The position numbers and the translations under genes were made by a program. The notes beneath the pieces were generated by a model. It worked only from the letters and a program-made list of their open reading frames with translations. It ran no database searches and was not told where the DNA came from. From CBDFNN01 sp965250215 (lineage in GTDB: Bacteria; Bacteroidota; Rhodothermia; Rhodothermales; DATKEJ01): DNA of 64,000 nt. The stretch spans positions 2,728,001 to 2,792,000 of the forward strand of contig CBDFNN010000004.1 in the NCBI GenBank assembly GCA_965250215.1, read 5' to 3'. Every line of letters begins with the position of its first letter. The stretch's first letter is position 1. Below are positions 17,751 to 26,155 of this stretch, piece by piece.

Positions 17751-18914
17751 TTATTGGGAATGTTTTTCTAGGCTTTGACGAATGATCTCTAACCATATGG
17801 TCGTAGCTCTAGTCTCTGGCATATCGATGTCGTCCCATTGAATAGTCTGACCACGCTCAACTTTTCTCTTCAAAGTTGCTCGTTGCAATAATCCTATCGG
17901 CACGTGCTCAGGGATATCCGCGATTGGCAAAGAGCTTCCGCAAACATCGAATCCTCCAATTCCTTTCTCTAGAAAATATCCTGGATCCATGTCCTTCTTT
18001 GCCACCGCTGCTACAGAATATTTAGGGTCAACTCCATTGTTTAGAAGAATATCTTCCCTCTCAATGACATTCCGAATGGTCTTGAACATCTCGAGGTGAC
18101 ACAAATGGAAGGGTCGAACCAAAGTGTAGTAGGGACCGTCACCCATTTTTAAATACTTGAGATATTTTTCCTGATATGAATCGTGCGTTCCCGCAACGAA
18201 CACTCCTGGGTTACCAGGACAAATAATAAAGTCGCTGATCGGACCGCCCAATTCATCGGAATACTTACACAGGATAGAAGCACCATCCATCATCTCGTTC
18301 GTCTTAGGCGCCAAGAATCCAGGTTTATATATGTCAGCTCCGAGTCCGTTTGCAACAAGTGTTTGCTCAATTTGAACTTTCGTCCCGTCAGTAAAAGATG
18401 TAGTCTGATTGACAGAAAGACCTTGTTTCTCAGCCCAGTACTTCATCTCCTCAAGAGTTGGATTAGTATTGAGGAATCCTTTGATGTTTCCGAATACCTT
18501 TATATCGAAGCCCATATCAAGAGCGTCTCTGAAGAGGGCCGCGATACACCCAGGTTGATCTCCTTCAGATTCAGTAATAAGACCTTTTCCAACAAAATAG
18601 CTTCCTGTAGTAACTTGAAATTCTGAATTGAGAGTAACAACTGGAAGACCGGCTTCAAACGCGGCTTCTACGATCACGGTAGCGTGAATTGGATCGCCAG
18701 AACATTCAACCAAAATATCGGAGTGGTCGATCAATTCATTTAGAGAGTTTGTCAGGACGTTCTGCCGAGGAAAGTCGTCAATTTGATCTATGTTACGACG
18801 CGTGAGGACTTTTCCTAAGGAGATGCCTTTTTGCGATAGCAAATGGGCTAGGCCACGTGCCATCATACCAGTTCCTACGATTCCTACTTTAGATTCGACT
18901 ACGCTTTTTCGCAT
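17751..18914 (-). CDS. NAD(P)-dependent oxidoreductase, homoserine-dehydrogenase-like with C-terminal SAF-like domain
   Basis: About 387 residues from the ATG at 18912-18914 (a TTG lies nine bases further up). The N-terminus has a Rossmann motif (GIVGTGMMARGLA). The middle resembles the dimerisation region of homoserine dehydrogenase (GFLNTNPTLEEM, TDGTKVQIEQTLVANG). The C-terminus (PIADIPEHVPIGLLQRATLKRKVERGQTIQWDDI) looks like a SAF domain, found in sugar-acid dehydratases and antifreeze-like sialate synthases. Proteins of this layout are usually annotated only as oxidoreductases or FlgA-like. A role on a branched or oxidised sugar-acid is plausible but not shown. Confidence 0.75.
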   Translation of the reverse strand: MRKSVVESKVGIVGTGMMARGLAHLLSQKGISLGKVLTRRNIDQIDDFPRQNVLTNSLNELIDHSDILVECSGDPIHATVIVEAAFEAGLPVVTLNSEFQVTTGSYFVGKGLITESEGDQPGCIAALFRDALDMGFDIKVFGNIKGFLNTNPTLEEMKYWAEKQGLSVNQTTSFTDGTKVQIEQTLVANGLGADIYKPGFLAPKTNEMMDGASILCKYSDELGGPISDFIICPGNPGVFVAGTHDSYQEKYLKYLKMGDGPYYTLVRPFHLCHLEMFKTIRNVIEREDILLNNGVDPKYSVAAVAKKDMDPGYFLEKGIGGFDVCGSSLPIADIPEHVPIGLLQRATLKRKVERGQTIQWDDIDMPETRATTIWLEIIRQSLEKHSQ

Positions 18915-19058
18915 GGGTCTCAACAGTTATTTTCGGAGTAATAATAGTGATACTTGTTCTAGATAGATAGCTTAAACATATTGTTTATTAAGCTCGATCC
19001 TTATGAATCGAACTTTAAAAATAGACAATGTCTTTCCCAAATTAATTCCACACAATCC

Positions 19059-20099
19059 TTGGTTCAAGCAGAAGTTAAAAGAATAGCTTTAGAAAACTTT
19101 CTCGACCTCAGCACAGACATAGCTGTTCTTGACGTTCGAACCAAAGAGGAATACCTAATCGGACACATCCCGGGTGCAACAAATCTCGAACTTTTCGACA
19201 CGGAGCAACGAGGCGTTATTGGGAAGATTTATAAGAAACAAGGAAAAGGCGATGCCGTGAAGGCCGGGCTCGAATTTGTCTCACCTAAAATATCAGCTTT
19301 GCTTTCTGAAGTAGAAAGCAAGATAAAAGGTGACAGCATCGCCATCCATTGCTGGCGTGGAGGTATGAGAAGTGAATCCCTTGCCTGGCTGATTAGTTTT
19401 GCTTTGAATATCAATACTTTTGTCCTTGACGGCGGATATAAAGCTTATCGACAATCTGTTTTAGACAAGTTCACAACTGAATATGAATTTCTCGTCCTAG
19501 GAGGCTACACCGGCTCTGCAAAAACCGAGATTTTATCTTGTTTAAATAACAGAGGCCATCAAGTTTTGGACCTTGAGAGGCTGGCAAACCACAGAGGATC
19601 GGCATTCGGTTCTATTGGACTAAATGATCAGCCGGTTCAGCAGATCTTCGAGAATCGTGTCGCAAAAAAACTCGAGGAGTTAAATTCTAAGCTGCCCATT
19701 TGGGTCGAAGATGAGTCCCGACGAATTGGACATCGAATAATTCCACACGATCTATTTAATTCCATCAAGGCATCCAAACACTACTTTATTGATATCCCCT
19801 TTCAAAGTAGGGTTAAGCATCTACTTGAGAGCTATGGGCAACTACCCGTTGAAGATCTTGTCGCTTCTAGTGCAAAGCTAGAAAACCGTCTCGGTTTGGA
19901 GAAAACAAGCTATTGTATAAATCTTCTGCAGAAAGGAAAAATCGAGGAAGCTTGCGAAATACTTCTCAAGTACTATGATAAATCCTACGCATACGGATTA
20001 TCGAAGAACAAGCCTGAACTTGTGACGAAAGTTGTCTTCGAGAGTATAGATATGGAAGAAATTGCAAATGAACTAGAACGTCAAATAGCTTTAAAATGA
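19059..20099 (+). CDS. mnmH: tRNA 2-selenouridine synthase (rhodanese plus P-loop)
   Basis: The rhodanese domain has DVRTKEEY, GHIPGATNLELF and the active-site Cys98 in HCWRGGMRS, the family's CxxGG form. The second half has a P-loop GGYTGSAKT near residue 148 and the conserved VEDESRRIG. The enzyme exchanges sulfur for selenium at the wobble uridine of Lys, Glu and Gln tRNAs. I favour the TTG at 19059, which puts DVR 25 residues in, close to E. coli SelU; the frame is open up to a TTG at 18981. The stop overlaps the selD start by four bases (ATGA). Confidence 0.92.
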   Translation: MVQAEVKRIALENFLDLSTDIAVLDVRTKEEYLIGHIPGATNLELFDTEQRGVIGKIYKKQGKGDAVKAGLEFVSPKISALLSEVESKIKGDSIAIHCWRGGMRSESLAWLISFALNINTFVLDGGYKAYRQSVLDKFTTEYEFLVLGGYTGSAKTEILSCLNNRGHQVLDLERLANHRGSAFGSIGLNDQPVQQIFENRVAKKLEELNSKLPIWVEDESRRIGHRIIPHDLFNSIKASKHYFIDIPFQSRVKHLLESYGQLPVEDLVASSAKLENRLGLEKTSYCINLLQKGKIEEACEILLKYYDKSYAYGLSKNKPELVTKVVFESIDMEEIANELERQIALK

Positions 20100-21148
20100 T
20101 CGAACCGGAGTTAGTGAGATTGACACAGTATAGCCACGGTGCTGGATGCGGTTGTAAAATCGCTCCGTCTGTTCTTCAGCAAATTCTAAAAACTGAAACT
20201 ACCTATTCCTCCTACCCTAATTTACTTGTCGGAAATTCAGAAAGAGACGATGCGGCCGTTTTCGATATTGGTGACGGAACCTGCATCATCTCTACAACCG
20301 ACTTCTTCATGCCGATTGTTGATGACCCTTTTGACTTCGGTAGAATTGCGTCAGCCAACGCAATAAGTGATATTTACGCCATGGGTGGTCAGCCGCTTAT
20401 GGCCATTTCAATCCTTGGCTGGCCAATAAATAAACTGGGACCAGAGATAGCGGCACAGGTCATTGAAGGATCAAGAACAACTTGTCAAGAAGCTGGAATC
20501 CCGCTCGCTGGTGGCCACAGTATCGACTCACCAGAGCCCATCTTCGGTCTTGCCGTTACCGGCAAAGTCGCGAAAAGCGAGCTTAAGCAGAATTCGAAGG
20601 CTCGTGCCGGAGATATACTTTTTCTGACAAAGGCGATAGGCGTCGGCATTTTGACTACTTCAGAGAAACGGGACCTATTGCAAGAGAAAGATCGAGGAGT
20701 TGCTGCGGCGCAGATGACAGTCTTGAATACTGTTGGATGCGAGTTATCTAAAATCCCGGGGGTCAATGCTATGACGGATGTGACGGGCTTCGGGCTTCTT
20801 GGACATCTAGAGGAAATGTGCTCAGAAAGCAACGTCCGAGCCAATATTATCGAGGATGATGTCGTCCTTCTCTCCGATCTAGACTACTACTTGGAAAAGG
20901 GATGTATACCTGGCGGGACTATCAGAAATTGGGAAAGTTATGGATCCAAAATTGGAGAAATAAGTGACCGTCAAAAACATCTATTCTGCGATCCTCAAAC
21001 GAGTGGTGGATTGCTTGTAAGTGTCTCTCCGGCTTTTAAGGACGACGTCGTCGAATTACTTGTTGAAAAAGGACTTGAAAATCACGCAAAGCCAATTGGA
21101 GCGATCTTGGAACCATCCAAGAGTCAGTCGTTAATCTCATTTCTTTAG
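20096..21148 (+). CDS. selD: selenide, water dikinase (selenophosphate synthetase)
   Basis: A 350-residue protein starting at ATG. The catalytic loop GCGCK places Cys18 at the position of E. coli Cys17 and Lys21 at Lys20, so this is a cysteine, not a selenocysteine, form. ERDDAAVFDIGDG, the metal-binding TTDFFMP, and GGHSIDSPEPIFGLAVTG are conserved. It makes selenophosphate from selenide and ATP. Translationally coupled to mnmH, it presumably supplies the selenium donor for tRNA selenouridine. No selA or selB is visible in the window. Confidence 0.96.
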   Translation: MIEPELVRLTQYSHGAGCGCKIAPSVLQQILKTETTYSSYPNLLVGNSERDDAAVFDIGDGTCIISTTDFFMPIVDDPFDFGRIASANAISDIYAMGGQPLMAISILGWPINKLGPEIAAQVIEGSRTTCQEAGIPLAGGHSIDSPEPIFGLAVTGKVAKSELKQNSKARAGDILFLTKAIGVGILTTSEKRDLLQEKDRGVAAAQMTVLNTVGCELSKIPGVNAMTDVTGFGLLGHLEEMCSESNVRANIIEDDVVLLSDLDYYLEKGCIPGGTIRNWESYGSKIGEISDRQKHLFCDPQTSGGLLVSVSPAFKDDVVELLVEKGLENHAKPIGAILEPSKSQSLISFL

Positions 21149-21199
21149 ATAATGGGCTTATTACATTAGCTTAGTTCATACTTACCAGACTTCACTTCT

Positions 21200-22570
21200 G
21201 TGGAGGACCCCCTTTCTATTTCGCTACATATCGTTCTTCTGACTACAGGTCCACAAATTGGGATTCTGGGTTTAGCTATCGGGGGCATTGTCCTCGTACT
21301 TTTACTCTTGCTTTCTGCAATCATATCTGGGTCAGAAGTTGCACTTTTTTCCTTATCCGAGGCTGACAAGCTTGAGATAGAGGGAATTGACACTAAAAAA
21401 AGTGTCCGAGTTCAAAGACTTCTTGAGGACAGCTCCAAATCTTTGGTCACAATTCTTGTTTTGAATACAGTGGTCAACGTTTCCGTTATTACACTTGCCG
21501 CATTTTTAACGCTCCAACTTGCAGACATTTACAACTGGTCAGAAACGGTTGTTGTCGTTTTGGAAATGGTTGTGTTGACTTTTGTCCTGCTAATCGTAAG
21601 CGAAATCAGTCCAAAAATTGCTGCTAGTCGCAATGCCAAAAGCTATAGCCTCGCTGTTAGTGGCTTGCTAGTGTTTGGGCAAAGATTGTTTGGACCTATT
21701 TCTGGTCCAACAGCCAAGTTATTGGCCAAGTTCGATGAGAACGAGGCAAGTGAGAAAGTCAAGATATCGTCAGACGATGTAAAAACCATGGCAGACCTCA
21801 GTGAAGCTTCAGGAACGCTTGAGGAAGCTGAGAGAGACCTTATTCATTCTGTCATTGATCTCGGAGAGAAAACTGTTGTTGAGGTTATGACAAGCCGAGT
21901 CGATGTTACTGGTATTCCAACGGACAGTGACATGAAATCAGCCATAAATATTATCTCGGAGTCTGGTCACTCACGTCTTCCACTTTTTACAGAAAACCTA
22001 GATCATGTTGCTGGCATCATCTATGCGAAGGACTTACTTCCCTACATAGGTGGGAATGGACGAGGCAAACGTCCAAGCCTTGAGGACATTGCACGTCCAC
22101 CTCTCTTTGTACCAGAGAGCAAGCGGCTTGACGATCTCCTAAATGATTTCCAAGAAAAGCGAACTCACTTGGCTGTAGTTGTGGATGAATACGGTGGAAC
22201 GGAAGGTCTGGTAACAATGGAGGATGTTTTGGAAGAAATTGTGGGAGATATCCGGATCGAGTCACCAGAAGATGACGAGTCGGAATATGAGAGAATTTCC
22301 AGAGGTAGATATCGCTTTGACGCTGGGATCGACCTCGATGACGTTGCCGAACTAGTGAACGATGATTTGGAAGCAGACGAAAACATTTCTTTTGACACAG
22401 AAAATTTTGACTTTGAGACGCTTGGTGGATTGATTTTTCACCTCGTCGAGGACATTCCAAACGAAGGACAGGAATTACAGTTTGGCCCTTTGAAATTGCG
22501 AGTCGAGTCCATTGAGAAGCAGCGGATATTGTCGGTGATAGTTACAGTCGACGAATCTCTTACAGATTAA
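21200..22570 (+). CDS. CNNM/CorC-family protein, GldE-like (DUF21, CBS pair, CorC_HlyC)
   Basis: A 456-residue protein with a GTG start. Residues about 15-190 hold the DUF21 membrane part (ISGSEVALFSLSEADKLEIE is its signature). Two CBS domains follow (about 210-335; MTSRVDVTGIPTDS and SGHSRLPLFTENLDHVAGIIY), and a C-terminal transporter-associated domain (about 350-440). Relatives include the magnesium/cobalt efflux protein CorC/CorB and GldE, which is tied to gliding and T9SS in Bacteroidota. The two cannot be told apart here. Confidence 0.85.
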   Translation: MEDPLSISLHIVLLTTGPQIGILGLAIGGIVLVLLLLLSAIISGSEVALFSLSEADKLEIEGIDTKKSVRVQRLLEDSSKSLVTILVLNTVVNVSVITLAAFLTLQLADIYNWSETVVVVLEMVVLTFVLLIVSEISPKIAASRNAKSYSLAVSGLLVFGQRLFGPISGPTAKLLAKFDENEASEKVKISSDDVKTMADLSEASGTLEEAERDLIHSVIDLGEKTVVEVMTSRVDVTGIPTDSDMKSAINIISESGHSRLPLFTENLDHVAGIIYAKDLLPYIGGNGRGKRPSLEDIARPPLFVPESKRLDDLLNDFQEKRTHLAVVVDEYGGTEGLVTMEDVLEEIVGDIRIESPEDDESEYERISRGRYRFDAGIDLDDVAELVNDDLEADENISFDTENFDFETLGGLIFHLVEDIPNEGQELQFGPLKLRVESIEKQRILSVIVTVDESLTD

Positions 22571-22648
22571 AAATGAAGTCAAGGCTATAGGAAGCATAGG
22601 AATAGGCCTCAGACTATTTTGTAGAGAATGGCAAAAAAACTACACCAT

Positions 22649-22679
22649 TTTGAAGGACGATACCCAATTGCTACTTTCG
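22649..22679 (+). promoter_or_regulatory. Bacteroidota-type promoter for the sodium symporter gene
   Basis: TTTG at 22649-22652, 19 bases, then TACTTTCG at 22672-22679, one mismatch from TAnnTTTG. It is 34 bases ahead of the ATG at 22714. Prediction from consensus and spacing. Confidence 0.4.
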
Positions 22680-22713
22680 TTTCGAGTTAGAAATTGTTAA
22701 CCACTCTATCAAT

Positions 22714-24069
22714 ATGACAGAAACACGTTCTCGGGGTCAATGGGGATCCAAATTTGGATTTATACTAGCGGCTGCGGGCTCCGCGGTTGGACTAGGCAAT
22801 ATTTGGAAATTCCCAAGCGAAGTGGCAAGCAACGGAGGTGGTGCATTTTTAATTATCTACCTCTTCCTGTGCTTTATCGTTGGCTACCCCGTAATGGTTG
22901 CCGAACTCTCGATAGGACGACATACCAATAGAAATCCATTCGGCGCATTTCGATCACTAACGAGGAATCCAATTTTTGGCGCCGTCGGATTGTGGGGCAT
23001 TCTCTGTGGAGTAATGATTCTATCATTCTACGCAGTCGTTGCAGGCTGGACTCTATCATTCGTTTTTAGTGAGTTCCTGATCTTCTTGGGTAATGACGAG
23101 ACGGCAAGCTGGTTCAGTAACCTGGGCGACCCGGTAAAAAACTCTATCTTCTCCATTCTGTTCATGCTTGCAACAATCAAGGTTGTATCTGGAGGAGTTA
23201 GCGACGGAATCGAGAAGGTCGCGAAGATTCTCATGCCGCTGCTTATCGGCATTCTTTTGATAATGATCGGCTATGTAATGACGCTCGACGGGGCTATGGA
23301 GGGCCTTTCACACTATCTCACCCCAAGTATCTCAGGAATGACTCCCGAGGTTATTTTTCAATCCATGGGTCAAGCATTTTTTTCATTATCCCTAGGTATG
23401 GGTGCTTTGATTACTTATGGTTCTTACCTCGATAAGAAAGAGAATATACCTGAAGTCGCCGCTTACGTGACCCTCGCGGATGTCGGAATTGCCTTCATTG
23501 CAGGATTATTGATAATACCGTCGATGTACGTTGCTCAAGCCGGTGGTATCGAAATATTTGGTCCAACAGGTGAACTGCTTAATGAAGACGGGCTCGTGTT
23601 CAATGTCCTACCTGAATTGTTTAAAACAATGGGCACAACAGGCAATTTAGTTTTTGGCGTTAGCTTCTTCACGCTCCTAAGTATGGCTGCGTTGACTTCT
23701 ACTATTTCTTTGCTAGAAGTACCTACCTCCTTCCTTATCGACGAAACTTCCATGGGTCGTAAAAAGGCCTCGTGGACCATTGGTCTTGTTATCACAGCCA
23801 TTGCGGTTTTGGTTTCGGTCAAATCAGGCCTAATCGGAACCTTCTCGGCGATCTTCAACAATTATGGACTCCCAATAGGTGGATTCATGATTTGCGTATT
23901 TATTGGATACGTTTGGAAAACGAGTAGCGCGATGAAGGAAATGGAATCTGGATTCGATAGTATCAACGATCATTGGTTCGGAAAATTTTGGTCTTTTACC
24001 GTGAAGTTCATCTGTCCCATTCTAATTTTGTTTATTCTTATTAGGACGGTAATTAACCAGTTTTCATAG
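22714..24069 (+). CDS. sodium-dependent transporter, neurotransmitter:sodium symporter (NSS) family
   Basis: A 451-residue membrane protein starting at ATG, with about 11-12 helices. The first helix contains AAAGSAVGLGNIWKFP, the substrate and sodium-binding unwound segment of LeuT-type carriers, followed by NGGGAFLIIYLF. Such proteins import amino acids or related amines with sodium. A promoter-like sequence lies just upstream. The substrate cannot be deduced. Confidence 0.93.
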   Translation: MTETRSRGQWGSKFGFILAAAGSAVGLGNIWKFPSEVASNGGGAFLIIYLFLCFIVGYPVMVAELSIGRHTNRNPFGAFRSLTRNPIFGAVGLWGILCGVMILSFYAVVAGWTLSFVFSEFLIFLGNDETASWFSNLGDPVKNSIFSILFMLATIKVVSGGVSDGIEKVAKILMPLLIGILLIMIGYVMTLDGAMEGLSHYLTPSISGMTPEVIFQSMGQAFFSLSLGMGALITYGSYLDKKENIPEVAAYVTLADVGIAFIAGLLIIPSMYVAQAGGIEIFGPTGELLNEDGLVFNVLPELFKTMGTTGNLVFGVSFFTLLSMAALTSTISLLEVPTSFLIDETSMGRKKASWTIGLVITAIAVLVSVKSGLIGTFSAIFNNYGLPIGGFMICVFIGYVWKTSSAMKEMESGFDSINDHWFGKFWSFTVKFICPILILFILIRTVINQFS

Positions 24070-24101
24070 TCCTAAGAATTCGGAATTAATCGCGTATTGA
24101 G

Positions 24102-24593
24102 TTGGAACGAGGTAGAGTTTTTGCAGCTGCAATTGTTATTGCATTCACGTTATTGCCAGATCTTGCTCTAGCACAAACGATTGGACTAAGCAATAGTATT
24201 GTAGGCCCACCGATCCAAGGAATAGTTGTAAATGGCAGGGAGAAATCTGTTCAAGCTCTTTTCCAAAACTTGGCTTCCCACGGAGCTCAAGTATTGGCAA
24301 ACCCAGCTTTAGAAGATCCATTTGACGATTGCAACAAGTTTCGAAATACCGATGGATTGATGCATTTCGTAGGCTCAACTTTGCTAACGCTCGGTTTTCA
24401 GTACATTTATGAAGAGAAATTTGGTCTAAATAAGAATTTGGCTGGCTTTCTAGCCGCGGGAAGCGCGGCTGGTGTAGGTGTGGTGAAGGAGCTATATGAT
24501 GATAGTTTGGAATTTAACTGCTTTAGTAGCGCCGACCTTTTTATGAATGGGGTCGGGATCCTTGCTGGTCTAACCATCGTCTTTGTGTTTTAG
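24102..24593 (+). CDS. exported small protein, YfiM/DUF2279-like
   Basis: A 163-residue protein with a TTG start and a signal peptide (hydrophobic residues 8-24, ALAQ). The mature part has GLMHFVGSTLLTLGFQYIYEEKFG, AAGSAAGVGVVKELYDD, and a final hydrophobic stretch (FMNGVGILAGLTIVFVF). The D/H-F, K-E and D-x-x-x-N spacing recalls YfiM-type envelope proteins (DUF2279), whose job is unknown. It lies 32 bases after the symporter gene and 20 bases before purF. Confidence 0.5.
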   Translation: MERGRVFAAAIVIAFTLLPDLALAQTIGLSNSIVGPPIQGIVVNGREKSVQALFQNLASHGAQVLANPALEDPFDDCNKFRNTDGLMHFVGSTLLTLGFQYIYEEKFGLNKNLAGFLAAGSAAGVGVVKELYDDSLEFNCFSSADLFMNGVGILAGLTIVFVF

Positions 24594-24613
24594 TAAGCAA
24601 TACCCTTAGGTCA

Positions 24614-26125
24614 ATGGATAAAGCACGCGACCACTGTGCTGTTTTTGGTGCCTTTAACACCGTCCAAGCGGCGAGAGACACCTACTTTGGGCTTCACGCC
24701 CAGCAACATCGGGGACAGGAATCTTGCGGGATCGTGACCTCATCCTTCGACGAAAAGTCGAAAAAGAAGATCATGCCTATCTACAAGGATTTTGGTCTTG
24801 TTCTAGATGTCTTTTCCAAACCCGAGATATTTGACTCGAAATTGCTAGGAGATTCTGCAATTGGTCACACCAGATATTCAACCTCAGGCTCATCGACGAA
24901 TCCTGCGAATATCCAGCCCTTTCTGATCTACTCCCCTAAAGTGGGAAACATTGCGATTGCTCACAACGGAAATCTGACCAATACAGACGAAGTAAGAAAG
25001 GGGCTTTTCGAAAAAGGAGCCGTCTTCTCAACGTCTTCAGACACAGAGCTCATACTGCATCTAATTGCGCACAGTGCAAAAGAATCAACTGAGGAGAAAA
25101 TTGTAGATGCTGTATCCCAAGTACAGGGAGCTTTCTCGCTTGTTTTACTCACTGAGGATTCCCTCATAGCCGTAAGAGACCCAAGTGGATTCCGTCCACT
25201 TTGTATTGGACGGAAGAGGCCAAAAGATAGGTTAGAGAGCTGGGAATATTTTGTCGCCTCAGAAACCTGCGCTTTTGATATCATTGGCGTCGAATATGTT
25301 AGAGATGTGCAGCCAGGTGAGGTTGTAGTCATCGACAGAAATACGATTGAGACAGAAAAATTCACGTCCTACCAGTTGGATCAACCTTACGGTGTCAGCC
25401 AATGCGTCTTTGAATATGTTTACTTTTCCAGGCCTGATTCAATCATTTTCGGTGAGATGACCGATAAAATTAGGAGGAAAATCGGAAAGCAGTTGGCTTT
25501 GGAGGCTCCTACTCCCAAGGATCCCGTCGGAAAAAGAACCATTGTTATTTCAGTCCCTGATTCCTCCAATACGGCCGCGCTCGGTTATGTAAGCGAATGT
25601 CAAAAACTTGGCCAGGATTGTAGATATGAAATTGGCCTAATCAGAAATCACTACGTCGGGAGGACCTTTATTTCACCAGGACAGGATGAACGCGAAAGAA
25701 AAGTTCGATGCAAGTTCAATACTGTTGATGGGGTATTGAAAGATCGCATTGTTGTACTTGTAGACGATTCCATCGTGCGGGGTACGACCTGTAAGTTGCT
25801 CGTAAAGATGATTCGTGAGGCTGGCGCTAGAGAGGTACACTTTCGCGTGGCAAGCCCCAAAGTCCTTAGCCCTTGTTATTATGGAATGGATTTCCCTAGT
25901 AAACAGGAGTTACTGGCACATCGATTTGATCATGACATCGAGAAAATGAGAGAGTTCATTGAGGTTGATTCTCTTGCTTACCTAAGTCCACGGGGATTGA
26001 TGAAAGCTGTCAAAGCAGCAAATTCTAGCCCTCATGGCTATTGCAATGCATGCTTCACAGGCAACTATCCAGTTCCAGTTTTAGATGAAGTGATCCGAGC
26101 AAAGGAAAGACCTGTAAGCGAATAG
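24614..26125 (+). CDS. purF: amidophosphoribosyltransferase
   Basis: A 503-residue protein starting at ATG. Cys8 in DHCAVFGAF is the N-terminal glutaminase nucleophile after a short propeptide. HAQQHRGQESCG, IAHNGNLTN, and the PRPP-binding VVLVDDSIVRGTT are all present. The late CNACFTGNYP and earlier cysteines suggest the iron-sulfur, B. subtilis-type form. It catalyses the first step of purine synthesis, PRPP plus glutamine to phosphoribosylamine. No other pur gene is nearby. Confidence 0.97.
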   Translation: MDKARDHCAVFGAFNTVQAARDTYFGLHAQQHRGQESCGIVTSSFDEKSKKKIMPIYKDFGLVLDVFSKPEIFDSKLLGDSAIGHTRYSTSGSSTNPANIQPFLIYSPKVGNIAIAHNGNLTNTDEVRKGLFEKGAVFSTSSDTELILHLIAHSAKESTEEKIVDAVSQVQGAFSLVLLTEDSLIAVRDPSGFRPLCIGRKRPKDRLESWEYFVASETCAFDIIGVEYVRDVQPGEVVVIDRNTIETEKFTSYQLDQPYGVSQCVFEYVYFSRPDSIIFGEMTDKIRRKIGKQLALEAPTPKDPVGKRTIVISVPDSSNTAALGYVSECQKLGQDCRYEIGLIRNHYVGRTFISPGQDERERKVRCKFNTVDGVLKDRIVVLVDDSIVRGTTCKLLVKMIREAGAREVHFRVASPKVLSPCYYGMDFPSKQELLAHRFDHDIEKMREFIEVDSLAYLSPRGLMKAVKAANSSPHGYCNACFTGNYPVPVLDEVIRAKERPVSE

Positions 26126-26155
26126 GTCGCTAGCTTACGAAGACTAGACATTTTC

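Noticed and set aside
20147..20161. Possible selenocysteine in SelD
   Set aside because: The catalytic position is encoded as Cys (TGC) with no in-frame TGA.
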